A DNA stretch of 64,000 bases from Phellopilus nigrolimitatus (Eukaryota > Basidiomycota > Agaricomycetes > Hymenochaetales > Hymenochaetaceae): contig JAJOHG010000054.1 of assembly GCA_021029095.1 (NCBI GenBank), positions 62,001 through 126,000 on the forward strand, read 5' to 3'. The translations under genes were made by a program, and so were the position numbers. The notes under the pieces were generated by a model. The model was not told where the DNA came from, made no database searches, and saw nothing but the letters and a program-made list of their open reading frames with translations. Of the stretch, positions 20,222 to 32,072 are shown one piece after another (the stretch's first letter is position 1; every line of letters begins with the position of its first letter).

Positions 20222-22581
20222 ATGCGCCATTCGAGTTCTCCTGTGAAGTGGTTGACGCTCGTCGGCACTACAGTCGCCACCGTCGGGCTCGGTGCACAGC
20301 GCGTGTTCGCGATAGACAACGGCGTTGCGAAGCTTCCCGGTACGCTATGGTCCTATCCTTTCTCGTATCATCTACTTTTCTGACGCGTTCATTACTCAGT
20401 CATGGGCTATAACAGTGCGTAAACGTTTCATTCGGAAGAATATGCAAACTCAGATGCGCCTTGTCACAAAGCATGGAACGCATACGCAGTACGCAAATTC
20501 AGCGCGCATCCTTCGAATCCGACTGACGAAATAAATTTTACGCTGGTAGTGCAACATCGACCAAGACCTGCTCATCACCACCGCGAACCTCATGCAGTCG
20601 CTCGGCCTCCAGGTCAGTCGCAATCCATCCACCGCTATATTATCTAATTGTAAAGTTGTACCGACACCACGCGCCGCAGGACGCCGGGTACACGCACGTT
20701 AACACCGACGACTGCTGGGCGGAGAAGAACCGCAGCACCGCGGGCGACCTCGTCCCCGGTCCGTTCTCTCTCTTTTCTCTTCATGACCGCGCGTCTTACA
20801 GGATTGCAGATAGCGTCCGCTTCAGCAGGGGAATGAGCAACCTGACAGGCCAGCTCCACGCTCTTGGCTTGTGCGTAACTCCCTTCTCGAAAGCAGCTTC
20901 ATTCTAATCTTTATTTATTTATTTTATCCAGTAAGGCAGGAATCGTACGTCCACACACCGCTTCCTTGCGCCCATACAAACACAGTGAATCGATTGATTG
21001 CAGTACGGCGACTCCGGGTGGTACACGTGCGATGGGTATCCGGGCTCGTTCGAGAACGAGGCGCGGGACGCACAGACGTTCTTGAACTGGGGGTTCGACT
21101 ATCTGAAGTGAGCGAGTTCTCGTTATATGAATCCGGCTCTTCAGAATATGTGCTGAGGATGCGAGTCAATAGATATGACAACTGCGCTAGTGAGTCGCGG
21201 ACCTTGACACCCTTAGCGTGGCTGAATTGTCTTCATTAGTCCCGTTTGACGACATCATACGCCAAAACCCACTCGGCAGTGAGTTCTGAACTAAGAATTG
21301 ATACGTTGAGCCGGTGTTGACTATCGCATATCAGAATACGAGCGCATGGCCGACGCGATCACCGACCTCGCGTCGTCCTCTGGCCAGCCTCCCCTCATAT
21401 TCTCCCTGTGCGAGTGGGGATGGGTCAGTGCATTCTTCTCCCCGTATTTTGTTTGCCATAAGCTCAGTAATCGCGCGTTCTGTGTGCCTAGAGCCAAGTT
21501 TGGATCTGGGGAAAGCAGCTCGGCCACAGTTGGCGCACAACGAATGACATCGGGCCCAGCTGGTCAGCGGTGGCTAGTATTCTCAATTTGTTGGTAGTCA
21601 TTCGCAAAGTGCAACGTGAAGAATGCTTAACATTACACGCTTATTACAACCAGCAACTCGTTCATCACCATGGCCACTGACTTTTACGGGCACAACGACC
21701 TGGACATGGTAAAAAATCTACTCGCCAAACTATAGCGGCTCAGCATCTAATCGGCCTCTTTATTGCAGCTTGAAGTGTATATAAATTCATATTTTATTGA
21801 CTACACTCCAGGACTGAAAAAGCCCTTAGCGGAAACGGCGACATGACTGTCGACGAAGCAAAGTCTCATTTCACAGCGTGGGCGCTTATGAAGTCGCCGC
21901 TGCTTATCGGCACGAACGTATGTGCCCGCTACTGCTAGGTCTTACACAATGAAAACAGATTATTATTACTTGGACCTGCAGCTCTCCGCCATCAAAGACT
22001 CCTACCTGGACATCCTAAAGAACGAAGAGATCATCGCCATCAACCAGGACCCGGTCGTCGGGACAAGCATTTCGCCGTTCCGCTGGGGCGTCAATGCGGA
22101 CTGGACGAGCGACCCAATCAATCCTGCTGGATACTGGAGCGGACCGACGCAGAACGGCACCGTGGTCATGCTGGTGCGCTCATCAGAATACTGTCTTTGC
22201 AATTTCTATATTAGAAAAGGACTCTGACGCGGCTTTTCTTTTTAGCTGAACACGCTTAACCAATCGGCGGATATGTTCTTCAACCTCACGGAGTCTCCAT
22301 GGATCCGCGCAGGGAGGCAGTACTCAGTTCGCGTAAGTGATTTCTCCAGTGAGCCGCTCGCGGAAAGCGTGCTTGCTCAGTTTGGACTTGTACAGGATCT
22401 CTGGACGCACACGGACAACGGCACGGCAGTGCGGAACTTCACCGCATCGGCGGTCCCGGAGCATGGTGTAGTCGCGCTGCTGCTGCAGGATGCGGGCGAC
22501 GAGCCGGCGGGGCTCGAGCCCAAGTGCGCAGTCTGGTCGCCGTGGTGCACGGACCAGAACGGCACGGTCGTCGACGGTTGA
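20222..22581 (+). CDS. Alpha-galactosidase, glycoside hydrolase family 27, secreted, 442 residues, 18 exons
   Basis: This enzyme hydrolyses terminal alpha-1,6-galactose from melibiose, raffinose sugars and galactomannans, probably outside the cell. A signal peptide ([20 protein letters not shown] to VFA) precedes [22 protein letters not shown]27 blocks follow: [31 protein letters not shown] with the nucleophile Asp about residue 159, [13 protein letters not shown] with the acid/base Asp about 224, [15 protein letters not shown], and [19 protein letters not shown]-terminal beta domain ends NGTVVDG. Eighteen exons sum to 1329 bases with all phases matching. They include tiny exons of 15, 17, 13 and 8 bases (20400-20414, 20472-20488, 20932-20944 and 21769-21776). 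This appears to be the only intact copy in the window. Confidence 0.9.
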
Positions 22582-22808
22582 TGCTCCTCGTCTGGTTTGA
22601 GACTTCTTCGGAAAGAATCAATTAGTTCTATGTGTAGGTAGTGAGCTGTGACAGCTCTTTTCTTTCTTTCTTTCTTTTTTTGAATCTGCGATGCGGTGCT
22701 TTGTTGGACCTTACTTTGCTACGCGCTCATAAACTTGACTTGTTGACTTGGACGGATTGTTTGCAAAGTTGCCTGTTCCATGCGATCGGGTCAGGTTATT
22801 GTACAGGC

Positions 22809-23042
22809 GCGTTCCAGGCGAAGGCAGGGCCGCTGGACACGGCGGAGCTCAAGACGGCCCGCTCGCGCGTCCTGGCCGCGGCGTGCAGCCCGCAGACGCA
22901 CAGCGCGCCCGCCGGGTGGCTCCGGCCGTTCCTGACGCTCTTCCTCGACAGTGCAGACGGCTGTATGCGGCTGGCGGAGGTGTGCGAGCGCGGGAGCGCC
23001 GCAGAGCCCCGGAGTGTTCTTGTTTTTCGGCCTCGTGGATGA
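22809..23042 (+). pseudogene. 5'-truncated relic of the type C gene (15811)
   Basis: From FQAKAGPLDTAELKTARSR through CERGSAAEPRS this matches the C-terminal half of the 15811 product. It lacks any start codon or promoter of its own because the duplication breakpoint removed the 5' half. Two small in-frame losses and a frameshift before the end (the expected WMKQ tail is in another frame) show decay. Confidence 0.8.
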
Positions 23043-24246
23043 AGCAAACTGCAGCGCGTAGGTCCGCCGCCGAAATGTGATGGACAGCTAGACAGTAATT
23101 ATCGTGTTCAAAAACAAATAAGAGTGAATATCTTATCAATAAACCCAGTCTTCGAGAAAAGGCAAAATTCAAATGAAGTGGTGTGACAGGAAATTCGGGC
23201 AAGTGCATGGGACGTCTGAACGCCTCTCAGTCGAGTGTAGTATCTGTTGCCTTCCTTCCCAACAATATAAGTATCAGTGGGCCTCCTTTACAATAGCCTC
23301 TATCTTTAAGAACCTTTCTAGAGCCTGCATGTATGAGATATTGTAGATGAGGGATGTATCCTCGACTCCTTTTCGTACTTGAATTGATATTTGCGCCGTC
23401 CAGAAGCTTGATTTCTCGAGCTGCAATGCAGTTAAATTAGGCACAAAATACGAAGAAAAATTGTGCATTTAAAGTATGATTTCGCAAGCGTTCTGTGGAA
23501 GAAAAATGATAAAGCTGAGCACGAAGATGGTATTAGTAATCGAGGTGAACATTGACCACGTACAGCATGGCACGTGACTTCGAAGAGCCGCACATCCCAA
23601 TTGAATATCACATCGAGAATGGTGCCATGAGCAACTCGTGTTATGCATCATGAGGAATATGTTTGCTGCACATATGCTGCCTTGTCGGAGCCGGAGCATA
23701 TATATCGCCATAGCACTGTGCAGTGCAATTTTGGAATTTCTGCGAACCCTCAAAAACTGTTCGGAATAACGGACAAATCGGGTAGATTAGTAAGCGACTA
23801 GGCCGACTGTTTTCTATCGCGTTTGCCCACGGCCCACCACCGCCAAGGGGTCAAACGGATTCCTCTGTGCGCGACTGCTGGCGACCTCGCCCCTCCTATT
23901 TCAACATGCAAGGCAATTGTGCTCACTTTGTTAAGCCGACCAAGATCGGTCGGGTGAACCTCCTTTCTTCTCTTCCCAATACAAGTCATCTGCACACTTC
24001 CGCTATTTCGCAGCAATCTGTCTTTTGTCTCTGCAATATACAAACTTATTCTGCATATATTGCATCTTTCTCCCGCTGCAAAGAGGATAAAAATGCTATC
24101 CAGCCTGGTAACGGGTATGCTAGGAGTGCATTTTACTTACTTTGAATACAGGTGTTCGCAACGGTTGCTCAGGATCTGTAGCATTTTTGTTCATCCAAGG
24201 AGCAACAGACACCGTCCTAGATATTTGCAATGTCCTGCCACGGCAC

Positions 24247-24254
24247 TATATAAA
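24247..24254 (+). promoter_or_regulatory. TATA box of the type A gene, unit 2
   Basis: TATATAAA in GGCACTATATAAAC lies 139 bp before the ATG. The 5'UTR intron downstream has donor GTGAGTTTC and acceptor CTGTTCAG next to the ATG. Confidence 0.75.
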
Positions 24255-24385
24255 CCTCTTAACACTTGGACTTCAGGGTATCAAACACAAAGTCTCTACA
24301 AAGACCTACAAAAACCTAAGAAAAGTGAGTTTCTTTATACACGTGTGTCTGCTGGGCGCTTACAGCCTCGGTTATGCTGTTCAGA

Positions 24386-24904
24386 ATGGCTTCGAAGGAA
24401 CTGTCCCAAACGCACCTCGACCCCTGGTCTGTCTACGTCATCTTCATGCCTGACACCGGCGAAGTGATAGGAATCATGCTCACGTATGACGCCGCCTCCA
24501 AGAAATGCTACTACTACCTGTGCGAAGGCACGGGACTGGGAACGTACCGGACCGGGCCACCCACAGAACTTAGAGAAAACAATATGCTTGCGGGTCTCCC
24601 AATCGCAGGCAAGTCTTCCGGTCTCTACTCCGCCGGTAAAGTCAACACGGCGGGGCTCGACGAGCCCATTCTCAAGGCGATCAGCAATGACATACTCAAT
24701 AAAACGCAGTTTAAGTACAGCTCACCCCTCTTCTGGCTTATCGAGAGCCTCAGTACCGTCAGCGAACATTTGCCTGAGGCACAGGTTGACCCATGGAGAA
24801 CGGCTGTGGATTGGAGAGTCAAGAAAAATGCGGCAAAATCAGTGATCGATTACGGGCGCAAAGTAAAGGCTCAAAGTGTCTTCTCGCTATGGCAGTGCGT
24901 ATGA
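24386..24904 (+). CDS. Small-protein family, type A member 2, 172 residues
   Basis: This is the duplicate of the 17291 gene. It starts MASKELSQTHLDPWSVYVIF after the 5'UTR intron; the in-frame ATG at 24374 lies in that intron. The core motif, Cys/Tyr strand (KKCYYYLCEGTGLG) and helical C-terminal half are retained. About 29 residues differ from member 1, including a one-codon loss after AGL and a cluster of changes at FKYSSPLFWLIESLSTV. The frame is fully open, so it is probably a functional gene. Function unknown. Confidence 0.75.
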   Translation: MASKELSQTHLDPWSVYVIFMPDTGEVIGIMLTYDAASKKCYYYLCEGTGLGTYRTGPPTELRENNMLAGLPIAGKSSGLYSAGKVNTAGLDEPILKAISNDILNKTQFKYSSPLFWLIESLSTVSEHLPEAQVDPWRTAVDWRVKKNAAKSVIDYGRKVKAQSVFSLWQCV

Positions 24905-25601
24905 GTCTGTGGTCCCCGAAACGAGTGGCTTGTCAGATAAATCAGGGGAAGAAAGTAGATACATATGTGAATGTTTGCCATGCCTTGACGTGACGATGCC
25001 CGAAATTAGATAGAAAAAGAATAACCAATGAAAGTGACTAGAGCTTCTTTCTTTCTTTGTGAAACAGAATAAAATGGATTTAGAGAGCAGAGCCTGTGGG
25101 AGCGGAGTTGGAGATCATCCGTGGCCGTGTGCCGATCTTGATCTTCAATAAGTGTAGTAACAGGAAAAAAGCAATGAACTCTTTTGAGTATTGAAGGAGT
25201 CCGCTTAGCATTGAGTACGTGCCTACGTTATCTGAAAAAGGATACGACGAGATCCTTGTCTAAGTAATTTAGAGACTGCCGTATCACATTCCAAGAAGGC
25301 GTATTGGGATGCACTGCGCGGCGACGAAGAAAAGTAATTACTTCGAGCATATTTCGCTGAGCCGCCGCCACCATATTTTGCTTCAGCTGAAAGGAGGATA
25401 GGAGTGTTCTGGTAACGGGAATGCAACTTTTTTTGTAATGGGTCTCCACTTACTTTGCTTTGAGGTTTTCGCAACGGCCGGTGGCATGGCGCTCAGGCCC
25501 GGGATACATGCTCCGGTCACTGGCCCCCCCAGCAACAATTGTTACCACCAGTGGCGCATTTCGCTTCCTCCAAGGAGCAACAACACAGGCTGCCGCAGCA
25601 T

Positions 25602-25608
25602 TATAAAA
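25602..25608 (+). promoter_or_regulatory. TATA box of the type B gene, unit 2
   Basis: TATAAAA lies 143 bp before the ATG, in the same context as at 18270. Confidence 0.75.
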
Positions 25609-25744
25609 ACTCGACCAGCGTGCGGACCTCAGGGTATCAAAACGCAGACTCGACAAGGACACACAAAGATCTAATAAAGGTAAGTTTTTACCAGTAGATG
25701 CAGATGTCTACTGGGTACTTACGACCTCGATCATGGTATTCAGA

Positions 25745-26194
25745 ATGGCGTCTCCAGTCCAACTACTTGACACTTTGTCCGCCTACCTTGTCTTCACGGG
25801 CGGCGAGTCGCAACAAACCAAGGGAATGATGCTACTGCTCACGCATGATCATTACAAGAGGGGGGGCTACTCCTACAAATACGTGCCTCGCAAGCGAGGT
25901 ACAGAGGCTGTTGTAGAAGACATAATTGTGGAATTGCTGCACATAGATCCAAACATCCAGCTCCATTCCGCCGTCAAGCTCAATGTTGAGACGCTGACCG
26001 AGGAACAAATCGCCGCGATCAACGAGGGCATGCGGTCCATGACTTTCAAGAAGTCCTTGCCCATTTTGTGGCTTGAGAGAACCATCGGTTTTTCTTGCGG
26101 TATATTTCTGACGCGGGCGCAGACAGAATCTGTGTACCGCTGGGGGAACACTGCACTTCCTCTAAGTGTCTTGGAATTGTCTGAAGTGCTGTAG
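25745..26194 (+). CDS. Small-protein family, type B member 2, 149 residues
   Basis: This is the duplicate of the 18413 gene, starting MASPVQLLDTLSAYLVF after the 5'UTR intron. The N-terminal 78 codons differ from member 1 by one synonymous change only. The remaining part carries about 13 replacement and 4 silent codon differences, and the stop comes earlier (a Leu codon became TAG), giving a tail of LELSEVL. The frame is open. Function unknown. Confidence 0.75.
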   Translation: MASPVQLLDTLSAYLVFTGGESQQTKGMMLLLTHDHYKRGGYSYKYVPRKRGTEAVVEDIIVELLHIDPNIQLHSAVKLNVETLTEEQIAAINEGMRSMTFKKSLPILWLERTIGFSCGIFLTRAQTESVYRWGNTALPLSVLELSEVL

Positions 26195-27240
26195 GTGGAG
26201 GAGTCGGCGTAGATATAGGAGAAGAGACAGTAGATACCGTAAATGTCTGCTATGCATCTGTGGCCGCTAAGGACAAAAAAAAGTGAAAGGTCTTAGTTGC
26301 CCGAATAAATTAGAATAGAGTATAAGAGGCGCACCGAATTGAGCGCTCGGTCTCGGTCTTGCTCGCGTTTCCTCGCGGCTTCGGGACAGAGCAAAAATGC
26401 GCAACCCAAATCGAGATTCGCGCGCACGGAGAGCATAGCGGGTGTGCAGGATGTGCATCAAAGCATTAGGAGGCGAAAACCAATCATCCGAGCCGCGCAC
26501 CGCGAAACCCCGAGAAAACAGAAATGCGCACAGAAGTCGAGCACCTTCATTCAGCTCGGTGCACTCGGCCACACGCTGTACAGTCCGCATGCCATACACA
26601 CACCTAAGTCCGAACACGGGAGTAAATCGAATGAAAATAGAAACAAGAAAGCGATACGCACCGCAGCCACGTACAACTTTGCTCAGGAAGCCAAAGCGCG
26701 TTGCGGGGTTCCGCTCCTCTCAGGAAGCCTTGGCCATCGTGTTCCTGCTCGCGTCCGTCGAATATTTACGTTCCGCGTCCTTGCGAGTGCGGCGGGCCGG
26801 CTGCTGCGCGGGTTGGGACCTCATTGCACGTGAGAGAGCTTCGCTTAGCGTGGCCTTTTTGCCTCTGCCTCCGCCCACGAGTCCTTCCCGATCTTTAGAA
26901 GTATCTCAGCTTGATTTTATTCTGGCAGATTAGCCTCGCTCTCACCGACGCGGATTCTAAATATCTTCTCCGATATATACGCACGACTTAATCTGAGTCC
27001 ACGAACAATCCACCTAACTCCGCTTGTCGTCTCGATGCAGCCGGGCTATTACTCGGAGATATCACCCTTCTTTTGCGAGCTGGACGAGCACCTGCGCGCG
27101 ATGTGTAACGTAGCTCGCTTCGCTCCCTCTGACGGCCGCGACTGAATTCCGAATATTGGGCCAGCGTGTCACGGGATCAGCATCTCTGATCAGCGGTCAA
27201 AGCACCGCGCGATCTTGAAGTCACCAGCACGGCGCCCACG

Positions 27241-27250
27241 TATTTATATA
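27241..27250 (+). promoter_or_regulatory. TATA-like box of alpha-galactosidase copy 2
   Basis: TATTTATATA lies 81 bp before the ATG at 27322, matching copy 1. Confidence 0.55.
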
Positions 27251-27321
27251 CAGGACGTGCGGGACTCTCGACCCCGTCATCTCCTCCTGCTCTACTGCCC
27301 CGGACTGCAAGGATTGCAACG

Positions 27322-29704
27322 ATGCGCCATTCGAGTCTTCCTGTGAAATGGCTGACGCTCGTCGGCACTACAGTCGCCACCGTCGGGCTCGGTGCACAGC
27401 GCGTGTTCGCGATCGACAACGGCGTTGCGAAGCTTCCTGGTACGCTATGATCCTCTCCTTTCTCGTATCATCTACTTTTCTGACGCACTCATTACTTAGT
27501 CATGGGCTACAACAGTGCGTAAACATTTCATTCTGGAGACTCGTGCAAACTCAGATGCTCCTTGACATAAAGCATGGAACGCATACGCAGTACGCAAACT
27601 TCAGCGCGCATCCTTCGAATCCGACTGACGAAATACATTTTGCGCTGGTAGTGCAACATTGACCAAGACCTGCTCATCACCACCGCGAACCTCATGCAGT
27701 CGCTCGGCCTCCAGGTTAGTCGCAATCCACCCACCGCTATACTATATATATATATATATATATTCTAAAACTGTACTAATTCGACGCACCGCAAGGATGC
27801 CGGGTACACGCACGTTAACCTCGACGACTGCTGGGCGGAGAAGAACCGCAGCACGGCGGGCGACCTCGTTCCCGGTCCGTTCTCTTTCTTTTCTCTCCGC
27901 GACTGTGCGATTTACACGACTGCAGATAGCGTCCGCTTCAGCAGGGGAATGAACAACCTGACAGGCCAGCTCCACGCTCTCGGCTTGTGCGTAACTCCCT
28001 TTTCATCTCGGGCCTCGAAAGAAGCTTCATTCTAATCTTTATTTTCATATCTATTTTATCTAGTAAGGCAGGAATCGTACGTCCATACACCGCTCTCTTG
28101 CGCTCATATAAACACGGTGAATCGACCGGTTGCAGTACGGTGACTCCGGGTGGTACACGTGCGCTGGATATCCGGGATCGTTCGAGAACGAAGCGCGGGA
28201 CGCGCAGACGTTCTTGGACTGGGGGTTCGACTATCTGAAGTGAGCGAGTTCTTGTTGTATCAATCCAGCTCTTCAGAATATGTGCTGAGGATGCGAATTA
28301 ATTAATAGATATGACAACTGCGCTAGTGAGTCATGGACCTTGACACCCTTACCGTGTCTAAACTGTCTTCATCAGTCCCGTATGACGACATTCTGCGCCA
28401 AAACACACTCGGCAGTGAGTTCTGAACCAAGAAGTGATACATTGAGCCGGTGTTGACTATCGCATATCAGAATACGAGCGCATGGCCGACGCGATCACCG
28501 ACCTCGCGACGTCCTCTGGCCAGCCTCCCATCATATTCTCCCTGTGCGAGTGGGGATGGGTCAGTGCATTCTCCTCACTGTCTTTCGTTTACCATAAACC
28601 AAATGACTGGCGTTATAGACCCAAGTCTGGATCTGGGGCAAGCAGTTCGGCCACAGCTGGCGCACGACGGGCGACATCGGGCCGAACTGGCCAGCGCTGG
28701 CCAGCATCATCAATTTGTTGGCATTTTCCATTCGTTATTCGCAAATGAAGAGTTGCTTGACTCTGTGTATTCTTTGCAACTAGTAACTCGTTCATCACCA
28801 TGGCCACTGACTTTTACGGGCACAACGACCTGGACATGGTAAGAAATTCACCCGCCAAACTATAGCGGCTCAGCATCTAATCGGCCTCTTTATTGCAGCT
28901 TGAAATGTATACATAATTCACATGTTATTGACTCCCCTCCATGGCTGAAGAGACTCTTAGCGGAAACGGCAACATGACTGTCGACGAATCAAAGTCTCAT
29001 TTCACAGCGTGGGCGCTTATGAAGTCTCCGCTGCTCATCGGCACAAACGTATGTGCCCGTTAAAGCTAGGTCTCACACAATGGAAACTGATTATTATTAC
29101 TTGGACCTGCAGCTCTCCGCCATCAAAGACTCCGACCTGGACATCCTAAAGAACGAAGAGATCATCGCCATCAACCAGGACCCGGTCGTCGGAACGAGCA
29201 TCTCGCCTTTCGTTGGGGTGTCAATGCCGACTGGACGAGCGACCCCATTAACCCTGCTGGATACTGGAGCGGACCGACGCAGAACGGCACCGTAATCATG
29301 CTGGTGCGTTCATTAGAATCCTATCTTTACCATATGTTCAAAAAGGACTCTGATGCGGCCTTTCTTTCTAGCTGAACACGCTTAACCAATCGGCGGATAT
29401 GTTCTTCAACCTCACGGAGTCTCCGTGGATCCGCGCAGGGAGGCAGTACTCAGTTCGCGTATGTGATTTGTCTTCCAAGTGGACCGTTCGCTGAAGGCGT
29501 GCTCACTTTGGGCTTGTACAGGATCTCTGGACGCACACGGACAACGGCACGGCGGTGCGGAACTTCACCGCGTCGGCGGTCCCGGAGCATGGTGTCGTCG
29601 CGCTGCTACTGCAGGATGCGGGCGACGAGCCGGCGGGGCTCGAGCCCAAGTGTGCGGTCTGGTCGCAGTGCACGGACCAGAACGGCACGGCCGTCGACGG
29701 CTGA
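27322..29704 (+). pseudogene. Alpha-galactosidase (GH27) copy 2, one frameshift
   Basis: All 18 exon counterparts of copy 1 are present with usable splice sites, including the 17-, 13- and 8-base exons. Catalytic blocks are kept: KYDNCA, HSWRTTGDIGPNW with Asp retained, and GNGNMTVDE. In exon 16, after GTSISPF, one base is missing near 29210 (copy 1 has the codons for RWGVNADW). The frame shifts there and soon terminates, which would remove the last part of the barrel and the whole beta domain. Sequence after this point remains well conserved, so the lesion is recent or an assembly error. If the base were present, the gene would be intact. Confidence 0.75.
27743..27763. repeat. TA microsatellite in alpha-galactosidase copy 2, intron 4
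   Basis: About ten TA units lie where copy 1 has TATATTATCTAATTG. It lies inside an intron and has no coding effect. Confidence 0.85.
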
Positions 29705-29904
29705 TACTCCTCGTCTGGTTTGGGATTGCTTCGAAAAGAATCAATTAGCTGGATGTGTGCCTAGGTTAGCTGTTACAGCTCTTTTAAATAAAATAAAAAT
29801 AAAAAATCTGCTAGGCGGTGCTTTGTTGGACCTTACTTTGCTACGCGCTCACAAAATTGACTTGGACAGATTGTTTGCAAAGTTGACTGTTCCATGCGAT
29901 CGGG

Positions 29905-31311
29905 TCAGGAATCGTACTCCCCCGACTCAAATCGGCTTCTGAGAAGGTGCAGCGTCTTCGGAATACCTTCGTGGACGTTACAGTCAGAAATGTACAGCCC
30001 GTTCAGCTTGGTGGCTTTCCACACCAGCCCGGAGATACAGAATTCCCTGAATAAGCGCTTTGAATCGAAACTAGCACAGCGCACAAGCCCAAGAGTTCTG
30101 AGCGATTCCAGAGTATGCTGCGCCTCCTCGATGAGGGGATAGAGCCTGCCGGTAAACTCGTCCACCAGCAGTTCGTCGACGGCGCATTCTTCGAGCCACA
30201 GGCGCTCTAGGCCCATGCAGTGCGCCAAACACGCGAGGATGTCTATGTCGGCACAGCGGAGCTTGTAGAGGTCGAGTGAGCGGAGCGGCGGCGCGCAACG
30301 TGTGAGGAAGTTCAGGAGATGGTCCCATCGGCTGCCGAATATGGTAGTACGCCGGAGGAAGAAGGCCGTCGAGCTCGAGACACTCCAGGCTTGGCGCGAA
30401 TAGGCAGTCGAGCACGGGCGCAGGGTCTCCAGCTTCTGCCCATGACAGACAGAGCGTCTTCAGATTGATGAGCGTGTGCGTCGTAAGCATGTCGTCGGAC
30501 GTGTGCTCTATCCGGAGCGCGAGATGGCGTAGGTTGCCGTAGGTCCTCATTATGCTGAAGCATTCTTCTGTGGTCAGGGCAATGCGGTTTTCGTGGTCGC
30601 GAAGATCGAGGTGCACGAGGTACGGCCCGAAGTCTTTGTGGCCATCCATGCCGATAAACAAGCACGGCTTCGTTGAAACGCGTAGCTGGAACGTGCCCCG
30701 GGCGCATTGCTCGATCTCAGTCCGTAGACCAGGAATATTCTTCAAGCACGTAGGGGAATTTGACTTGGACAGATGGCTGCACACCCACGGTGAGCGGCAT
30801 CGTCTCCGTCGACAGGAGCGACGGCTTCGCCTGCGCAACAAGAGCAGTCAACTCCTTGATAGTTGGGAGGACGGCATCCGGCGTCTTATACAATGCAAAC
30901 TGCGAAAGGTCGAGGTCGATGACGAGCGGGCAGTTTCTAGAGTTGGAGATCCACAGCTTCATCAGCGCCACTGGAGACTCGATGGACTGCCGCGGCGCTC
31001 TGAGGTTTGCGTACGTCCAGATTTCGGGCGTGGTGGAGGCGACTTCACGCCATAGGTGGCAGACGTGGCTGAGAACCAAGGACGGACATCGGCTCCCTCG
31101 AGAAACGGTCGTTAAATGTCGGGCAGACCCAGTAGAATATTTCACTTAAGATCTCTTCGGGAAGGGTTGAGAGTATCTCACCCATGGAACGTACGGATGG
31201 AGTTCTTATAGAACTTGTAGAACATGACATGGCTGCATCTTCGCTTTTTTGTTCAGCTGCTTTTTGAAAAAATGCCAGTGTTCTGTTATGACCGTCTGAC
31301 TCGCGATTCAT
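29905..31311 (-). pseudogene. F-box protein pseudogene 1
   Basis: F-box proteins are substrate adaptors of SCF ubiquitin ligases and are very numerous in Agaricomycetes. The ATG is at 31311 (or 31230). The F-box reads LPEEILSEIFYWVCPTF, then after a break LSHVCHLWREVASTTPEIW, LMKLWISNSRNCPLVIDLDL, HKDFGPYLVHLDLRDHENRI and LECLELDGLLPP. The tail SRFESGEYDS ends at TGA 29905. Three frame changes interrupt it: near 31065 (one extra base), near 30725 and near 30335. The layout matches the F-box gene at 32073, which is divergent. Its last bases coincide with the end of duplication unit 2. Confidence 0.75.
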
Positions 31312-32072
31312 GCAAAACCAGTGAAGTAAGGAGCGTGTTGTTTCTGAAATAGGATAATGAGGGGATTGTATGAAACTCGTATAGGCTGTATGGAATGAAT
31401 GAATGAGTGTGAGAAGCTAAGAGGGAGGGTAACAACAGGAGAGTTGTTTCCGGAGTATTGAGAACGCTGTTTTTTTATACGCATAACAGTGATGGTGCAT
31501 TGCAAGTAAGCGCTAAAACTATTATTATCTGATATTGTCTTCTAAAAAGCAAAGGTGAGCGGTTCGGAGCAAAGACATGTGTAAACAGCGACGGATTTCG
31601 AGAGAAGCAAAGATACCTGAGGCCACATACACACGTCCCGTGACTCCCGTCACGAGATTTATTCTTGATTTATAATATCCTTTTTTATAATAAAGTGAAA
31701 AGCTAGGCACGTGACGTTTATTTATGAATGATGTAATAACATATAATAAAAGTGCAGAAATTAGAAATATAAAAGCCCATAAAAGGCAGTACTTCGTTCA
31801 CTTTGCTGCCACATAAGATATCGATGGCATAAATAACAGGAGGATCTTCTGCAGTTGCCACATCAACTCACTGGTTTGTACTCTCACCTAGTCGACATTT
31901 CCTCTGCATTCACTAGCTGATTTTTCCATATGTTTTGTACAGACTTAAACTCGCTTCCTGGAGGGCGCCACACTCGTTTATTTGAAATCTCCTACGCTCT
32001 TTTTTGTAAGTGACCATTTATAAAGTTGCATGCTCTTTTCTTTTTTTAAAGAACCTCCGCAGTGCAAATTGC

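Larger units (their letters stand above)
16153..22795 (+). repeat. Tandem segmental duplication, unit 1
   Basis: The unit starts inside the 15811 gene at GCGTTCCAGGCGAAG and ends at GCGATCGGGTCAGG. It contains type A (17291), type B (18413) and alpha-galactosidase 1. Corresponding features recur in unit 2 in the same order and orientation at an offset of about 7.1 kb. It has two insertions that unit 2 lacks: a MITE at 19587-19709 and about 190 bp near 19740-19925. Confidence 0.85.
22796..29909 (+). repeat. Tandem segmental duplication, unit 2
   Basis: It begins directly after the end of unit 1 with about 13 bases of filler, then the C-terminal half of the 15811 gene. It ends at the same GCGATCGGGTCAGG sequence as unit 1, just inside the 3' end of an F-box pseudogene. 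It carries extra blocks near 23.1-23.5 kb and 23.73-23.9 kb relative to unit 1. Confidence 0.85.
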
